A DNA stretch of 10,762 bases from Oscillospiraceae bacterium (GTDB taxonomy: Bacteria; Bacillota_A; Clostridia; Oscillospirales; Oscillospiraceae), in the NCBI GenBank assembly GCA_015068175.1, contig SVLA01000066.1:1-10762 (forward strand), written 5' to 3'. The position numbers and the translations under genes were made by a program. This document shows positions 1 through 5,304 of the stretch, in pieces; the stretch's first letter is position 1, and the number at the start of each line of letters is the position of its first letter. Below the pieces are notes generated by a model. That model did not search any database and was not told the DNA's origin. It worked only from the letters and a program-made list of their open reading frames with translations.

Positions 1-404
1 CCTGCTTCGGCGCTGCGTTCCTGGAGCTGCACCCCACCAAGTACGGCGAAGAGCTGGTCAAGAAGATGGAGAAGTCCGGCGCCAAGGCTTACCTGGTCAA
101 CACCGGCTGGAACGGCACCGGCAAGCGCATCTCCATTAAGGACACCCGCGGCATCATCGACGCCATCCTGGACGGCTCCATCCTGAAGGCCGAGACCAAG
201 ACCATCCCCTACTTCGGCTTCGAAGTGCCCACCGCTCTGCCCGGTGTTGACAGCGGCATCCTGGATCCCAGAGATACTTACGCCGATGCTTCCGTCTGGG
301 AAGAGAAGGCCAAGGACCTGGCTGCCCGCTTCCAGAAGAACTTCGTCAAGTACACCGGCAACGACGAAGGCAAGGCTCTGGTGGAGGCTGGCCCCAAGCT
401 GTAA
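1..404 (+). CDS. pckA: Phosphoenolpyruvate carboxykinase (ATP), C-terminal part
   Basis: The visible 133 residues are the C-terminal quarter of an ATP-dependent PEP carboxykinase, the cytoplasmic enzyme that interconverts oxaloacetate plus ATP with PEP, ADP and CO2. The frame opens at base 3 ([14 protein letters not shown]) and bases 1-2 finish the preceding codon. Recognisable family segments are [20 protein letters not shown], which contains the conserved nucleotide-side NTGW..GKR stretch, then ELPGVD-like [13 protein letters not shown] and the terminal ALVEAGPKL, which matches the end of the Escherichia coli enzyme closely. The N-terminal two-thirds, including the P-loop and metal site, lie outside the window. 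It is the only plus-strand gene here, convergent with jag, and followed by a strong hairpin terminator 23 bases after the stop. In anaerobic gut clostridia this enzyme commonly works in the carboxylating direction, but the sequence does not show that. Confidence 0.97.
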   Translation, partial: CFGAAFLELHPTKYGEELVKKMEKSGAKAYLVNTGWNGTGKRISIKDTRGIIDAILDGSILKAETKTIPYFGFEVPTALPGVDSGILDPRDTYADASVWEEKAKDLAARFQKNFVKYTGNDEGKALVEAGPKL

Positions 405-427
405 TTGACGGCCCGTATTTGATTGTT

Positions 428-459
428 AAAAACCACACCGCTCCGGCGGTGTGGTTTTT
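428..459 (+). terminator. Rho-independent terminator of pckA
   Basis: A perfect 14-bp stem (428-441 with 446-459) closes on the tetraloop TCCG. The 3' arm ends in a run of five Ts, followed by C and TCCTTTTT. The A-run on the 5' side makes it potentially bidirectional. It lies 23 bases after the pckA stop. Confidence 0.93.
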
Positions 460-481
460 CTCCTTTTTCAGCGCCTTACCT

Positions 482-494
482 CTCCCTTTGGGAG
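482..494. repeat. Short CTCCC-TTT-GGGAG hairpin, possible fragment of a dispersed repeat
   Basis: Bases 482-486 (CTCCC) pair with 490-494 (GGGAG) around TTT. The context (TTACCTCTCCCTTTGGGAG, then CGGTGG) looks like part of the interspersed hairpin family common in gut clostridia. A related hairpin lies at 9421-9438. It sits between the two convergent terminators. Family membership is from memory, not from a search. Confidence 0.4.
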
Positions 495-502
495 CGGTGG
501 TG

Positions 503-532
503 CAAAAAGCCGCCCCGGGATTCCGGGGCGGC
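503..532 (-). terminator. Rho-independent terminator of the rpmH-jag cluster
   Basis: A 10-bp GC stem (509-518 with 523-532, loop GATT on the plus strand) is followed on the minus strand by TTTTTG. It lies 8 bases beyond the jag stop codon and converges with the pckA terminator. Confidence 0.9.
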
Positions 533-540
533 AAATGGCA

Positions 541-1425
541 TTATCTCACATACTCGATGACCACGCGGCGGTTGGGTTCAGTGCCGGTGGAATGGGTGGT
601 GATGTTGTCCATATCCTGCAGAGCGGCGTGGATCACGTGGCGCTCATAGGCATTCATGGGCTCCAGGGTGGTGCGGCGGCGGTTCTTCAGCACCTGCTGG
701 GCCTTCTTCCGGGCGTAGCGGCGGAGGCTGTCCTCCCGCTTGCCGCGGTAATCTTCAGCATCCACATTGATGCGGATGTGGCCCTCCACATTGCGGCCCA
801 CGGAATAGTTGGCCAGGTGCTGCAGCGCATCCAGCGTATCGCCCCGGCGGCCGATCAGGTAACCCAGATCGCTGCCGGTCAGCTCCACCTTGTAAGTATT
901 CTCGTCAGCCTTCACGCAATGGGGCACGGCGTCGGAACCCATATGCTCCAGCAGGCCCTTCAGGAACACTTCGATCTTCTCCTCGATGCTGCCGGGTGCG
1001 GCGGGGGTGTAGACCTTGGGCTCGGCCTTCTTTTCAGCCTTCTTCTCGGCCTTTTCCGCCTTCTTTTCAGTCTTCTTTTCCGCCTTTTCCACCTTCTTCT
1101 CGGCCTTCACCTCCGCCTTGGGGGCGGGGGCGGGAGCAGGCTTTACTTCAGGCTTGACCTCGGGCTTCTTTTCCACCACGGGCTTGGCCTTGGGCTTGCT
1201 GCGGGAAGCGCTGCCCAGAGCGCTCCTGGGTTTCTCTTCCACGGGGTCGGGGACTTCATAGGTCACCTGCACCCGGGCAGGCTGGGCACCGAAGCCCAGA
1301 AAACCGGCCTTGGCCTGGGAAATGACCTGCACGCTGACGCTGTCCCGGTCCAGACCCAACTGGGTCAGGGCGGCTTCAATGGCCAGGTCGATGGTCTTGC
1401 CGGTGGTAACGATGGTTTTTTCCAC
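541..1425 (-). CDS. jag: Jag/KhpB RNA-binding protein (SpoIIIJ-associated)
   Basis: This 294-aa protein has the three-part Jag architecture. Residues 1-52 are a Jag-N domain (GFLGFGAQPARVQV). Residues 65-140 are a Lys/Glu/Ala/Pro linker with AEKKAEKKAEK-type repeats. A KH domain follows with its GxxG loop in IGRRGDTL (191-198). The C-terminal R3H domain carries the signature Arg and His in YERHVIHAAL (R262, H266). In firmicutes Jag/KhpB is a cytoplasmic single-stranded-RNA-binding partner of KhpA that influences cell elongation and division, and it is almost always encoded after yidC. The start is GTG: GGAGGAA lies 6 bases upstream, inside the last codons of yidC, and only 3 bases separate the yidC stop from this start, so translational coupling is likely. 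The linker is long for the family. The gene ends just before a terminator, so it closes the transcription unit. Confidence 0.95.
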   Translation of the reverse strand: MEKTIVTTGKTIDLAIEAALTQLGLDRDSVSVQVISQAKAGFLGFGAQPARVQVTYEVPDPVEEKPRSALGSASRSKPKAKPVVEKKPEVKPEVKPAPAPAPKAEVKAEKKVEKAEKKTEKKAEKAEKKAEKKAEPKVYTPAAPGSIEEKIEVFLKGLLEHMGSDAVPHCVKADENTYKVELTGSDLGYLIGRRGDTLDALQHLANYSVGRNVEGHIRINVDAEDYRGKREDSLRRYARKKAQQVLKNRRRTTLEPMNAYERHVIHAALQDMDNITTHSTGTEPNRRVVIEYVR

Positions 1426-1428
1426 TGT

Positions 1429-2679
1429 TTATTCCTCCGTATCGTCTGCCTTGTAGCGATCGGGATCGTAAGCGCGGCCCTTGCAGTAGGGACGCTCGGG
1501 GATGCCGGACAGTACTTCCTTCTCCGGATCCTCATCCGCAACGATGCCTTTTCTGGCAGCATATTCTCTCTTTGCAGCGGCGCGGGCGGCCTCTTCCTCG
1601 GCCTTCTGCTTCTGCTGCAGCTTCTTCTTGCTGGTGTTTTCGGTGATGCCGTCGGGATTTGCGGCCCGCTTTTCGGCCCGGATGCGCTCCTTCTCCGCCT
1701 CCAGAGCCAACTGCTCCTGGTGGCGCTGCAGACGCAGGGCGTCCTCGGCATCATAGATCTTGCGGTAGTGGTTGGTCATGATCTGGTTTTCGATCATGCT
1801 CACAACGCCGCCCACGAACCAGTAAAGGCTCAGCGCCGCAGGCACGGTAAAGCCGATCCACAGGCTCATCAGGGGCATCATCCACATCATCATCTTGGTC
1901 TGCTGAGCGGCCTGGGATTTCTGTGCGGTCTCCTTATCCTGGACGCCGTTTTCGTCGGTGATGACGGAGTTATTGGCCCGCTGGCTCAGCCACATGCTGA
2001 CCACCTGGCTGCCGGCGGACAGGCAGGGGATCAGGAAGCCGCCGATCTGGTTCCAGGTCCACTTGAAGCTCTCGCTGAAGACGTTGAACGTGGGGATCTG
2101 GCCCAGGTCGACGCCCAGGAAGCTGAAGTTCAGGCCCTCCAGGGTCCGTTCGCTGACGGCGATGCCGGCGGCCTTGATCTGCTCCACAAACTCAGCGATG
2201 TGGGCCGCGGCGGACAATTGGTCATAATAAGTGTTGCTGGAGAACGCCTCCGGCAGATTGGTCTTGATCAGTTCCACGATGGCGGCGGCAGCCTCGGCGC
2301 TTTCGTGCAGCATATACTGGATGGGCTGGCGGACAACGTGGTACAGCGGCAGCATGATCAGCAGGGGAACCAGGCTCCACAGACAGCCGCCGCATCCCAT
2401 GGATGCGCCTTCTTCCTTCTGCAGCTTCTGGATCTCTTCATTCTGCTTTTGCTTGTCGTTGGCGTATTTGTTCTGGATCTCCTGGATCCGGGGCTGGATC
2501 CGGGACATTTTCATCATGCTCTTCTTGCTTTTGGCGTTGACGGGCACCAGCACCAGGCGCACGATGACGGCAAACAGGATCAGGGCCACACCGTAGTTGG
2601 TGGTCACCTGATACAGAAAGTCCAGAATGTAGCCGAAGGGGATCCGAATAATGTCGGAAATATCAAATGCGAGAAACAT
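1429..2679 (-). CDS. yidC: YidC/Oxa1 family membrane protein insertase
   Basis: This is a 416-aa inner-membrane insertase that helps place proteins in the membrane, alone or with SecYEG. The conserved hydrophilic-groove arginine is visible in the first core helix (VIVRLVLVPV, R41). A charged cytoplasmic hairpin follows (about 48-92, rich in Lys and Gln). Further hydrophobic segments lie near 98-118, 213-231 and 264-300. The loop residues PIQYM and the NQI(M) end of the last helix are typical of the family. The C-terminus (about 310-416) is a long Arg/Lys/Glu tail, as in forms that contact the ribosome. The N-terminus lacks an obvious lipobox, unlike Bacillus SpoIIIJ. The ATG at 2679 is chosen because AAGGAGG lies 7 bases upstream. 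A start at 2775 is in frame but would overlap yidD by 77 bases. It follows yidD by 19 bases and is coupled to jag. Confidence 0.96.
   Translation of the reverse strand: MFLAFDISDIIRIPFGYILDFLYQVTTNYGVALILFAVIVRLVLVPVNAKSKKSMMKMSRIQPRIQEIQNKYANDKQKQNEEIQKLQKEEGASMGCGGCLWSLVPLLIMLPLYHVVRQPIQYMLHESAEAAAAIVELIKTNLPEAFSSNTYYDQLSAAAHIAEFVEQIKAAGIAVSERTLEGLNFSFLGVDLGQIPTFNVFSESFKWTWNQIGGFLIPCLSAGSQVVSMWLSQRANNSVITDENGVQDKETAQKSQAAQQTKMMMWMMPLMSLWIGFTVPAALSLYWFVGGVVSMIENQIMTNHYRKIYDAEDALRLQRHQEQLALEAEKERIRAEKRAANPDGITENTSKKKLQQKQKAEEEAARAAAKREYAARKGIVADEDPEKEVLSGIPERPYCKGRAYDPDRYKADDTEE
1432..1438 (-). promoter_or_regulatory. Ribosome binding site of jag, inside the end of yidC
   Basis: GGAGGAA on the minus strand sits 6 bases before the GTG start of jag and is built from the last sense codons of yidC. 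This supports the GTG start and coupling of the two genes. Confidence 0.8.
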
Positions 2680-2686
2680 GGACGAT

Positions 2687-2693
2687 CCTCCTT
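2687..2693 (-). promoter_or_regulatory. Ribosome binding site that fixes the yidC start
   Basis: A perfect AAGGAGG on the minus strand sits 7 bases before ATG 2679, in the 19-base gap after yidD. It argues against the longer in-frame open region reaching 2775. Confidence 0.9.
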
Positions 2694-2698
2694 GGTCG

Positions 2699-2911
2699 TT
2701 ACGGTACGGGGTCGTACCAATCACTTTGGTTGAAGGGATTGCATCGGCACAGCCGCTTAAAGGCCAGCCAGCCACCCTTCAGGGCTCCGTATTTTTGAAT
2801 GGCTTGGTAGGCATAGGCCGAGCAGGTGGGTCTGAAACGGCAGACGGGGGGCGTGCAAGAGGAGATATGACGCTGGTAAAACAGGATCAGGCGCAGCATG
2901 AATTTTTTCAT
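2699..2911 (-). CDS. yidD: Membrane protein insertion efficiency factor YidD
   Basis: This small 70-aa protein has the compact YidD pattern. An amphipathic, basic N-terminus ([17 protein letters not shown]) could lie on the cytoplasmic face of the membrane. It is followed by [15 protein letters not shown] (from C24), then [19 protein letters not shown] and the terminal DPVP. YidD assists YidC-dependent insertion in Escherichia coli and is normally encoded between rnpA and yidC, as here. The residues before DPVP are NQSDWY rather than the usual glycine-rich stretch, a small deviation. The chosen ATG has a weak GAGG about 7 bases upstream. A second ATG four codons later (2899) is possible but would remove conserved basic residues. 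The 119-base gap separating it from rnpA is filled by a hairpin element, so its transcription or mRNA stability may differ from that of rnpA. Confidence 0.94.
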   Translation of the reverse strand: MKKFMLRLILFYQRHISSCTPPVCRFRPTCSAYAYQAIQKYGALKGGWLAFKRLCRCNPFNQSDWYDPVP

Positions 2912-2933
2912 GGAAATACCTCAAACATTCTCG

Positions 2934-3047
2934 GCCCCCGCTTTTAAGAGGGGGCTGTCAAAAATCACTGATTTTTGACTGGGGGAGTTGGTGATTTTTT
3001 GGCTCCCCCCGGCCCTGCAGGCCACCCCCCTCACAAGTGCGGGGGGC
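2934..3047. repeat. Compound hairpin element with imperfect terminal inverted repeats (MITE/REP-like)
   Basis: The left end (2934-2955) reads GCCCCC, a 10-base spacer, GGGGGC. The right end (3025-3047) read on the opposite strand is GCCCCCCGC, a short spacer, GAGGGGGG, so the two termini are similar inverted copies. Inside are a perfect 11-bp palindrome around one base (2957-2967 with 2969-2979) and a 7-bp stem (2981-2987 with 3003-3009). No open frame lies inside. The layout resembles the short non-coding repeats dispersed through gut clostridial genomes, but copy number elsewhere cannot be seen here. Confidence 0.7.
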
Positions 3048-3387
3048 AAGAAGTTGACTTTAAGATCCCGGCTTTTTCCGCCAATTGCAGATAGGCCCGG
3101 GTCAGCTTTCCGAAATCCGCTTCGATGGCGCGGCTCCGGGCCACCACCACGATGTCCCAGCCGGGCTGGAAACGTTCCTCGTTCAGGCGGTAGATCTCCC
3201 GCAGACGGCGGCGGACACGGTTGCGGATGTGGGCCTTGCCCAGCTTTTTGCTGACGGTGATACCCACCCGGTTGCTGCCCGTCCGGTTTTTCCGGGCATA
3301 CAGCACCAGGTAGCCGTTGCCGACGCCGCTGGTCCGGTAAAGCCGCTGAAAAATGTGATTCAGTTTTAGCGCGTTGGAATACTTCAT
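3031..3387 (-). CDS. rnpA: Ribonuclease P protein component
   Basis: This 118-aa basic protein is the cofactor of the RNase P ribozyme, which removes the 5' leader of pre-tRNAs. Diagnostic features are the N-terminal LKLNHIFQRLYR (usual family: L..FxxVF), VGITVSKKLGKAHIRNRVRRRLREIYR (residues 41-67), which contains the RNR motif helix, and WDIVVVARS near 77-85, all in the expected order. The start at 3387 is preferred because GAGGA lies about 7 bases upstream. The frame continues upstream to another ATG at 3432 but without family similarity. The last residues, STSCPPHL and the stop, are encoded within or at the edge of the hairpin element, so the C-terminus may be repeat-derived. The gene lies 237 bases downstream of rpmH, a wide gap for this pair. 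Confidence 0.96.
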   Translation of the reverse strand: MKYSNALKLNHIFQRLYRTSGVGNGYLVLYARKNRTGSNRVGITVSKKLGKAHIRNRVRRRLREIYRLNEERFQPGWDIVVVARSRAIEADFGKLTRAYLQLAEKAGILKSTSCPPHL

Positions 3388-3528
3388 ACTTCTTCCTCTA
3401 GGAAACAACATCAGGCAAGCTCGCAAAAGCAAATTGTTGATCGGGCGGCGAGGGATTTTGTTTCAAATCCGGGTTGGAACAAAAGATCCGCCAATCCGAC
3501 GGCAAGATGATTTCAGAGTTTGCCCAGC

Positions 3529-3563
3529 AAAAAACGGAGCGGGGCGACATTTTTCGCCCCGCT
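3529..3563 (-). terminator. Hairpin with T-run between rpmH and rnpA (partial terminator or attenuator)
   Basis: A perfect 10-bp stem (3538-3547 with 3554-3563) has a six-base loop. On the minus strand it is followed by CCG and then six Ts (3534-3529). The three bases between stem and T-run suggest incomplete termination. It could let rpmH be expressed far above rnpA, or act as a processing or stabilising 3' end of rpmH mRNA. No separate rnpA promoter was recognisable in 3388-3528. Confidence 0.75.
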
Positions 3564-3624
3564 TATTGCTCCCGTTTCGCATTGAGCGATATCTGCTGTT
3601 GGTCACCCAAAACGTACTGCCAAA

Positions 3625-3759
3625 TCAGGCAGACAGAACCTTGCGGCCCTTTGCACGACGACGGGCCAGAACCTTGCGGCCGTTGGAAGTAGCCATTCTC
3701 TGACGGAAACCGTGGACCTTGGAACGGTGACGCTTGGTGGGCTGGTAGGTACGCTTCAT
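3625..3759 (-). CDS. rpmH: Ribosomal protein bL34
   Basis: This is a complete 44-aa protein beginning [18 protein letters not shown] and ending KGRKVLSA. It is near-identical in pattern to bL34 across bacteria and has the standard length. L34 is a small, highly basic component of the 50S subunit. The start is set by AGGAGGTG 7 bases upstream and by the invariant MKRTYQP. Upstream codons in the same frame are not conserved and lie in the leader. It is the first gene of the rnpA-yidD-yidC-jag cluster and directly follows a consensus promoter. In many bacteria dnaA lies divergently beyond this promoter, but here a CapA-like lipoprotein gene occupies that side. Confidence 0.98.
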   Translation of the reverse strand: MKRTYQPTKRHRSKVHGFRQRMATSNGRKVLARRRAKGRKVLSA

Positions 3760-3828
3760 TTGGATACACCTCCTGTAAATTTCATCTATGCTCGACAGTC
3801 TGAAAGACCGCAGCAACACATATTTTTC

Positions 3829-3842
3829 GACCATACATGGTC
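3829..3842. other. Small inverted repeat in the rpmH leader
   Basis: GACCAT-AC-ATGGTC forms a 6-bp stem with a two-base loop at or just after the predicted transcription start. It could be a 5'-end stabilising hairpin or a small operator. No protein is assigned. Confidence 0.4.
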
Positions 3843-3852
3843 ATACTGGTGT

Positions 3853-3881
3853 ATTATAGCCGAAAACTCCGGCAAGGTCAA
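3853..3881 (-). promoter_or_regulatory. Sigma-A/sigma-70 promoter of the rpmH cluster
   Basis: On the minus strand TTGACC (3881-3876) and TATAAT (3858-3853) are separated by exactly 17 bases. AT-rich sequence with A/T tracts lies upstream (3882-3923), like an UP element. The predicted start near 3846 gives a leader of about 85 bases before rpmH. Confidence 0.92.
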
Positions 3882-3952
3882 CACTTTTTTTAAGAAAATG
3901 CGGTATTTTCGAAAATTTTATGTTTTTGCACCGCCCCTGCATCCGCAGCAGC

Positions 3953-3991
3953 AGGGCGCCGGCTGTCTCCCGCCGCGCAGCCGCAGGCCGC
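3953..3991. repeat. GC-rich dispersed repeat, copy 1
   Basis: This 39-base segment matches 9377-9415 in 36 of 39 positions, with the first 24 bases identical. It lies between the rpmH promoter and the 3' end of the CapA-like gene. It begins AGGGCGCCGGCTGTCTCCC and ends CAGGCCGC. Both copies lie in non-coding gaps in the same orientation. Confidence 0.8.
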
Positions 3992-4033
3992 CAAGGCCCC
4001 CTCGCAGGGACGGTAAGGGGGGAGAGGCTGCAT

Positions 4034-5209
4034 TTACTTCAGCTTGTCCCGGTAGCTCATATCCACATCTTCGCCGTCATATGTACCGTTAAGTTTGGCC
4101 AGGGTGCGGTAATAGGCTTCGCTTTCGGGATCGTAAGGCGTGGGCTGGAAATCGTTCTTCTTCAGCACAGAACTCAAGGCACAGGGGATCAGCTCCGTGT
4201 CGCCCAGGGTGATGTTGCCCTGGCTGTCCCGAATGACCTTCTGCTGCACGATGGCCGTGTCGTAATCATAGGGATCATGGTTGCCGCCGAAGCTGAAATT
4301 GCCCAGGCTGTAATAGATGATGCCGCCGTTGTAGCTTTCGATCCGCTGCAGAACGTGGGGATGATGGCCCCAAACGATGTCCACGCCGGCATCAATGAGG
4401 TCGTGGGCGATGGATTCCTGCTTGCTGGTGGTCTTGTAGGAACCTTCGGTGCCCAGATGCATGGACGCCACGATGATCTCCGCGCCCCGGGCCCGGAGCA
4501 TGGCCACATCTTCCTTCATATCCGCGGCGCTGAGGGACCAATACACGGCATAAGCGCCGATGGTCAGGCCGCTGTCCGTGGTGAACAGGGCGGTGCCGTT
4601 CTTTTCGGTGAAGTGGATGCCGGCGCCCAGCAGGGCGTTTTTGGTGGAAATGTAGCCGGCTTCACCGAAATCCATGGTGTGGTTATTGGCCAGGGTCACG
4701 AATTCCACGGAACCCATGGTCAGGATATTGGTGTAGGCCGTGGGGCCCCGAAAGGTAAACTGCTTGTCCGCCGCCTTGGCATCGCCGTCGATCATGACGC
4801 TTTCCAGATTGGCGAAGGTGCAGTCATCGGCGGAAAAATACTGCAGAACGCTCTGGAAGGGCCAGGCGTAATTGTCCCCCACCACCCCCAGATAGGAATT
4901 GGATTTGTTCATCCGGTTGGGCATGGTGCCCAGGGTGCAGTCGCCCACAAAGCTGAGGACGAATTCCGTAGTGGGCGGCTCCGTGGGGGGTTCCGTAGGG
5001 GGTTCGGTGGGCGGCTCCGTGGGGGGAGGATCCGTTTCCGTCGGCGCGGGATCCGTTTCCGTGGGGGCCGGGTCTGTCACGGTGGGTTCCGTGGGGGCCG
5101 GGTCCGTGGGCCGGGGTTCCGTGGCGGTCATGGTCACCGCCGTGGCGATGCAGCCGGCCAGAACCAGGGACAAAATGATGATCAATACGATCAATTTCTG
5201 TTTCTTCAT
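4034..5209 (-). CDS. CapA/PgsA-family metallophosphatase-fold lipoprotein
   Basis: This 391-aa protein begins with a lipoprotein signal: basic MKKQK, a hydrophobic core, and lipobox L-A-G-C with Cys20. Residues 31-81 form a Pro/Thr/Glu linker of PTEP and TDPAPTE repeats. The catalytic region (83-345) has CapA-family motifs in order: SFVGDCTLG (D90), FANLES (N134-E136), LANNHTMDFG (N176, H177), SMHLGTEG (H251), WGHHPHVLQ (H282-H285) and YYSLGNFSF. These are the metal-ligand positions of calcineurin-like phosphoesterases. Family members include the poly-gamma-glutamate synthesis protein PgsA/CapA, but most clostridial homologues have no known substrate, and no pgsB/pgsC neighbours occur here. 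Expected location is the outer face of the membrane. The ATG has AAAGGA about 10 bases upstream. The linker DNA (4967-5119) is internally repetitive and prone to length change. Confidence 0.88.
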   Translation of the reverse strand: MKKQKLIVLIIILSLVLAGCIATAVTMTATEPRPTDPAPTEPTVTDPAPTETDPAPTETDPPPTEPPTEPPTEPPTEPPTTEFVLSFVGDCTLGTMPNRMNKSNSYLGVVGDNYAWPFQSVLQYFSADDCTFANLESVMIDGDAKAADKQFTFRGPTAYTNILTMGSVEFVTLANNHTMDFGEAGYISTKNALLGAGIHFTEKNGTALFTTDSGLTIGAYAVYWSLSAADMKEDVAMLRARGAEIIVASMHLGTEGSYKTTSKQESIAHDLIDAGVDIVWGHHPHVLQRIESYNGGIIYYSLGNFSFGGNHDPYDYDTAIVQQKVIRDSQGNITLGDTELIPCALSSVLKKNDFQPTPYDPESEAYYRTLAKLNGTYDGEDVDMSYRDKLK

Positions 5210-5242
5210 ATCTGTCTATCCTTTTCTTTTCAACAAACCGTA

Positions 5243-5263
5243 GGGGCGATTCACGAATCGCCC
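5243..5263. repeat. GGGGCGATTC-AC-GAATCGCCC palindromic repeat
   Basis: A 9-bp stem (5244-5252 with 5255-5263) closes on the two-base loop AC, flanked by GTA and GCCC. The palindrome looks like a common dispersed intergenic element of gut Firmicutes (recalled, not searched). It lies between typA and the CapA-like gene. Confidence 0.6.
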
Positions 5264-5276
5264 GCCCGATGCAACC

Positions 5277-5297
5277 AAAACGCTTCCCCGGGGGAAG
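5277..5297 (-). terminator. Probable terminator after typA
   Basis: Stem CTTCCCC (5283-5289) pairs with GGGGAAG (5291-5297), in practice a slightly shorter stem with a 3-5 base loop. It is followed on the minus strand by CG and TTTT (5280-5277). It starts 8 bases after the typA stop. The plus strand also carries a six-T run after it, so it may act in both directions. Confidence 0.65.
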
Positions 5298-5304
5298 GGA
5301 TTTT

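Noticed and set aside
1..404. Functional link between pckA and the HprK-like gene because both share a P-loop fold
   Set aside because: They are about 8 kb apart on opposite strands in separate transcription units; the fold relation is ancient and not evidence of a pathway.
451..2733. A 760-codon plus-strand open frame antisense to jag and yidC
   Set aside because: It is a stop-free shadow caused by GC-rich codon use. The encoded sequence is low-complexity Gly/Leu/His, it runs through the jag terminator, and it lies opposite two clearly conserved genes.
2680..2775. N-terminal extension of YidC to a start at 2775
   Set aside because: It would overlap the conserved end of yidD, and its residues do not look like YidC. 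A perfect Shine-Dalgarno sequence sits just before ATG 2679.
3388..3624. Small gene or structured ncRNA between rpmH and rnpA
   Set aside because: Apart from the single terminator-like hairpin no conserved fold or credible small frame was found; the short open frames overlap known genes out of frame.
4058..4075. A near-match to a DnaA box (ATATCCACA) close to rpmH, considered as an oriC hint
   Set aside because: It is a single imperfect copy within the coding end of the CapA-like gene, with no cluster of boxes or AT-rich unwinding region.
4034..5209. Capsule or poly-gamma-glutamate biosynthesis locus
   Set aside because: Only the CapA-fold protein is present; no ligase (PgsB/CapB) or membrane partner (PgsC/CapC) genes flank it.
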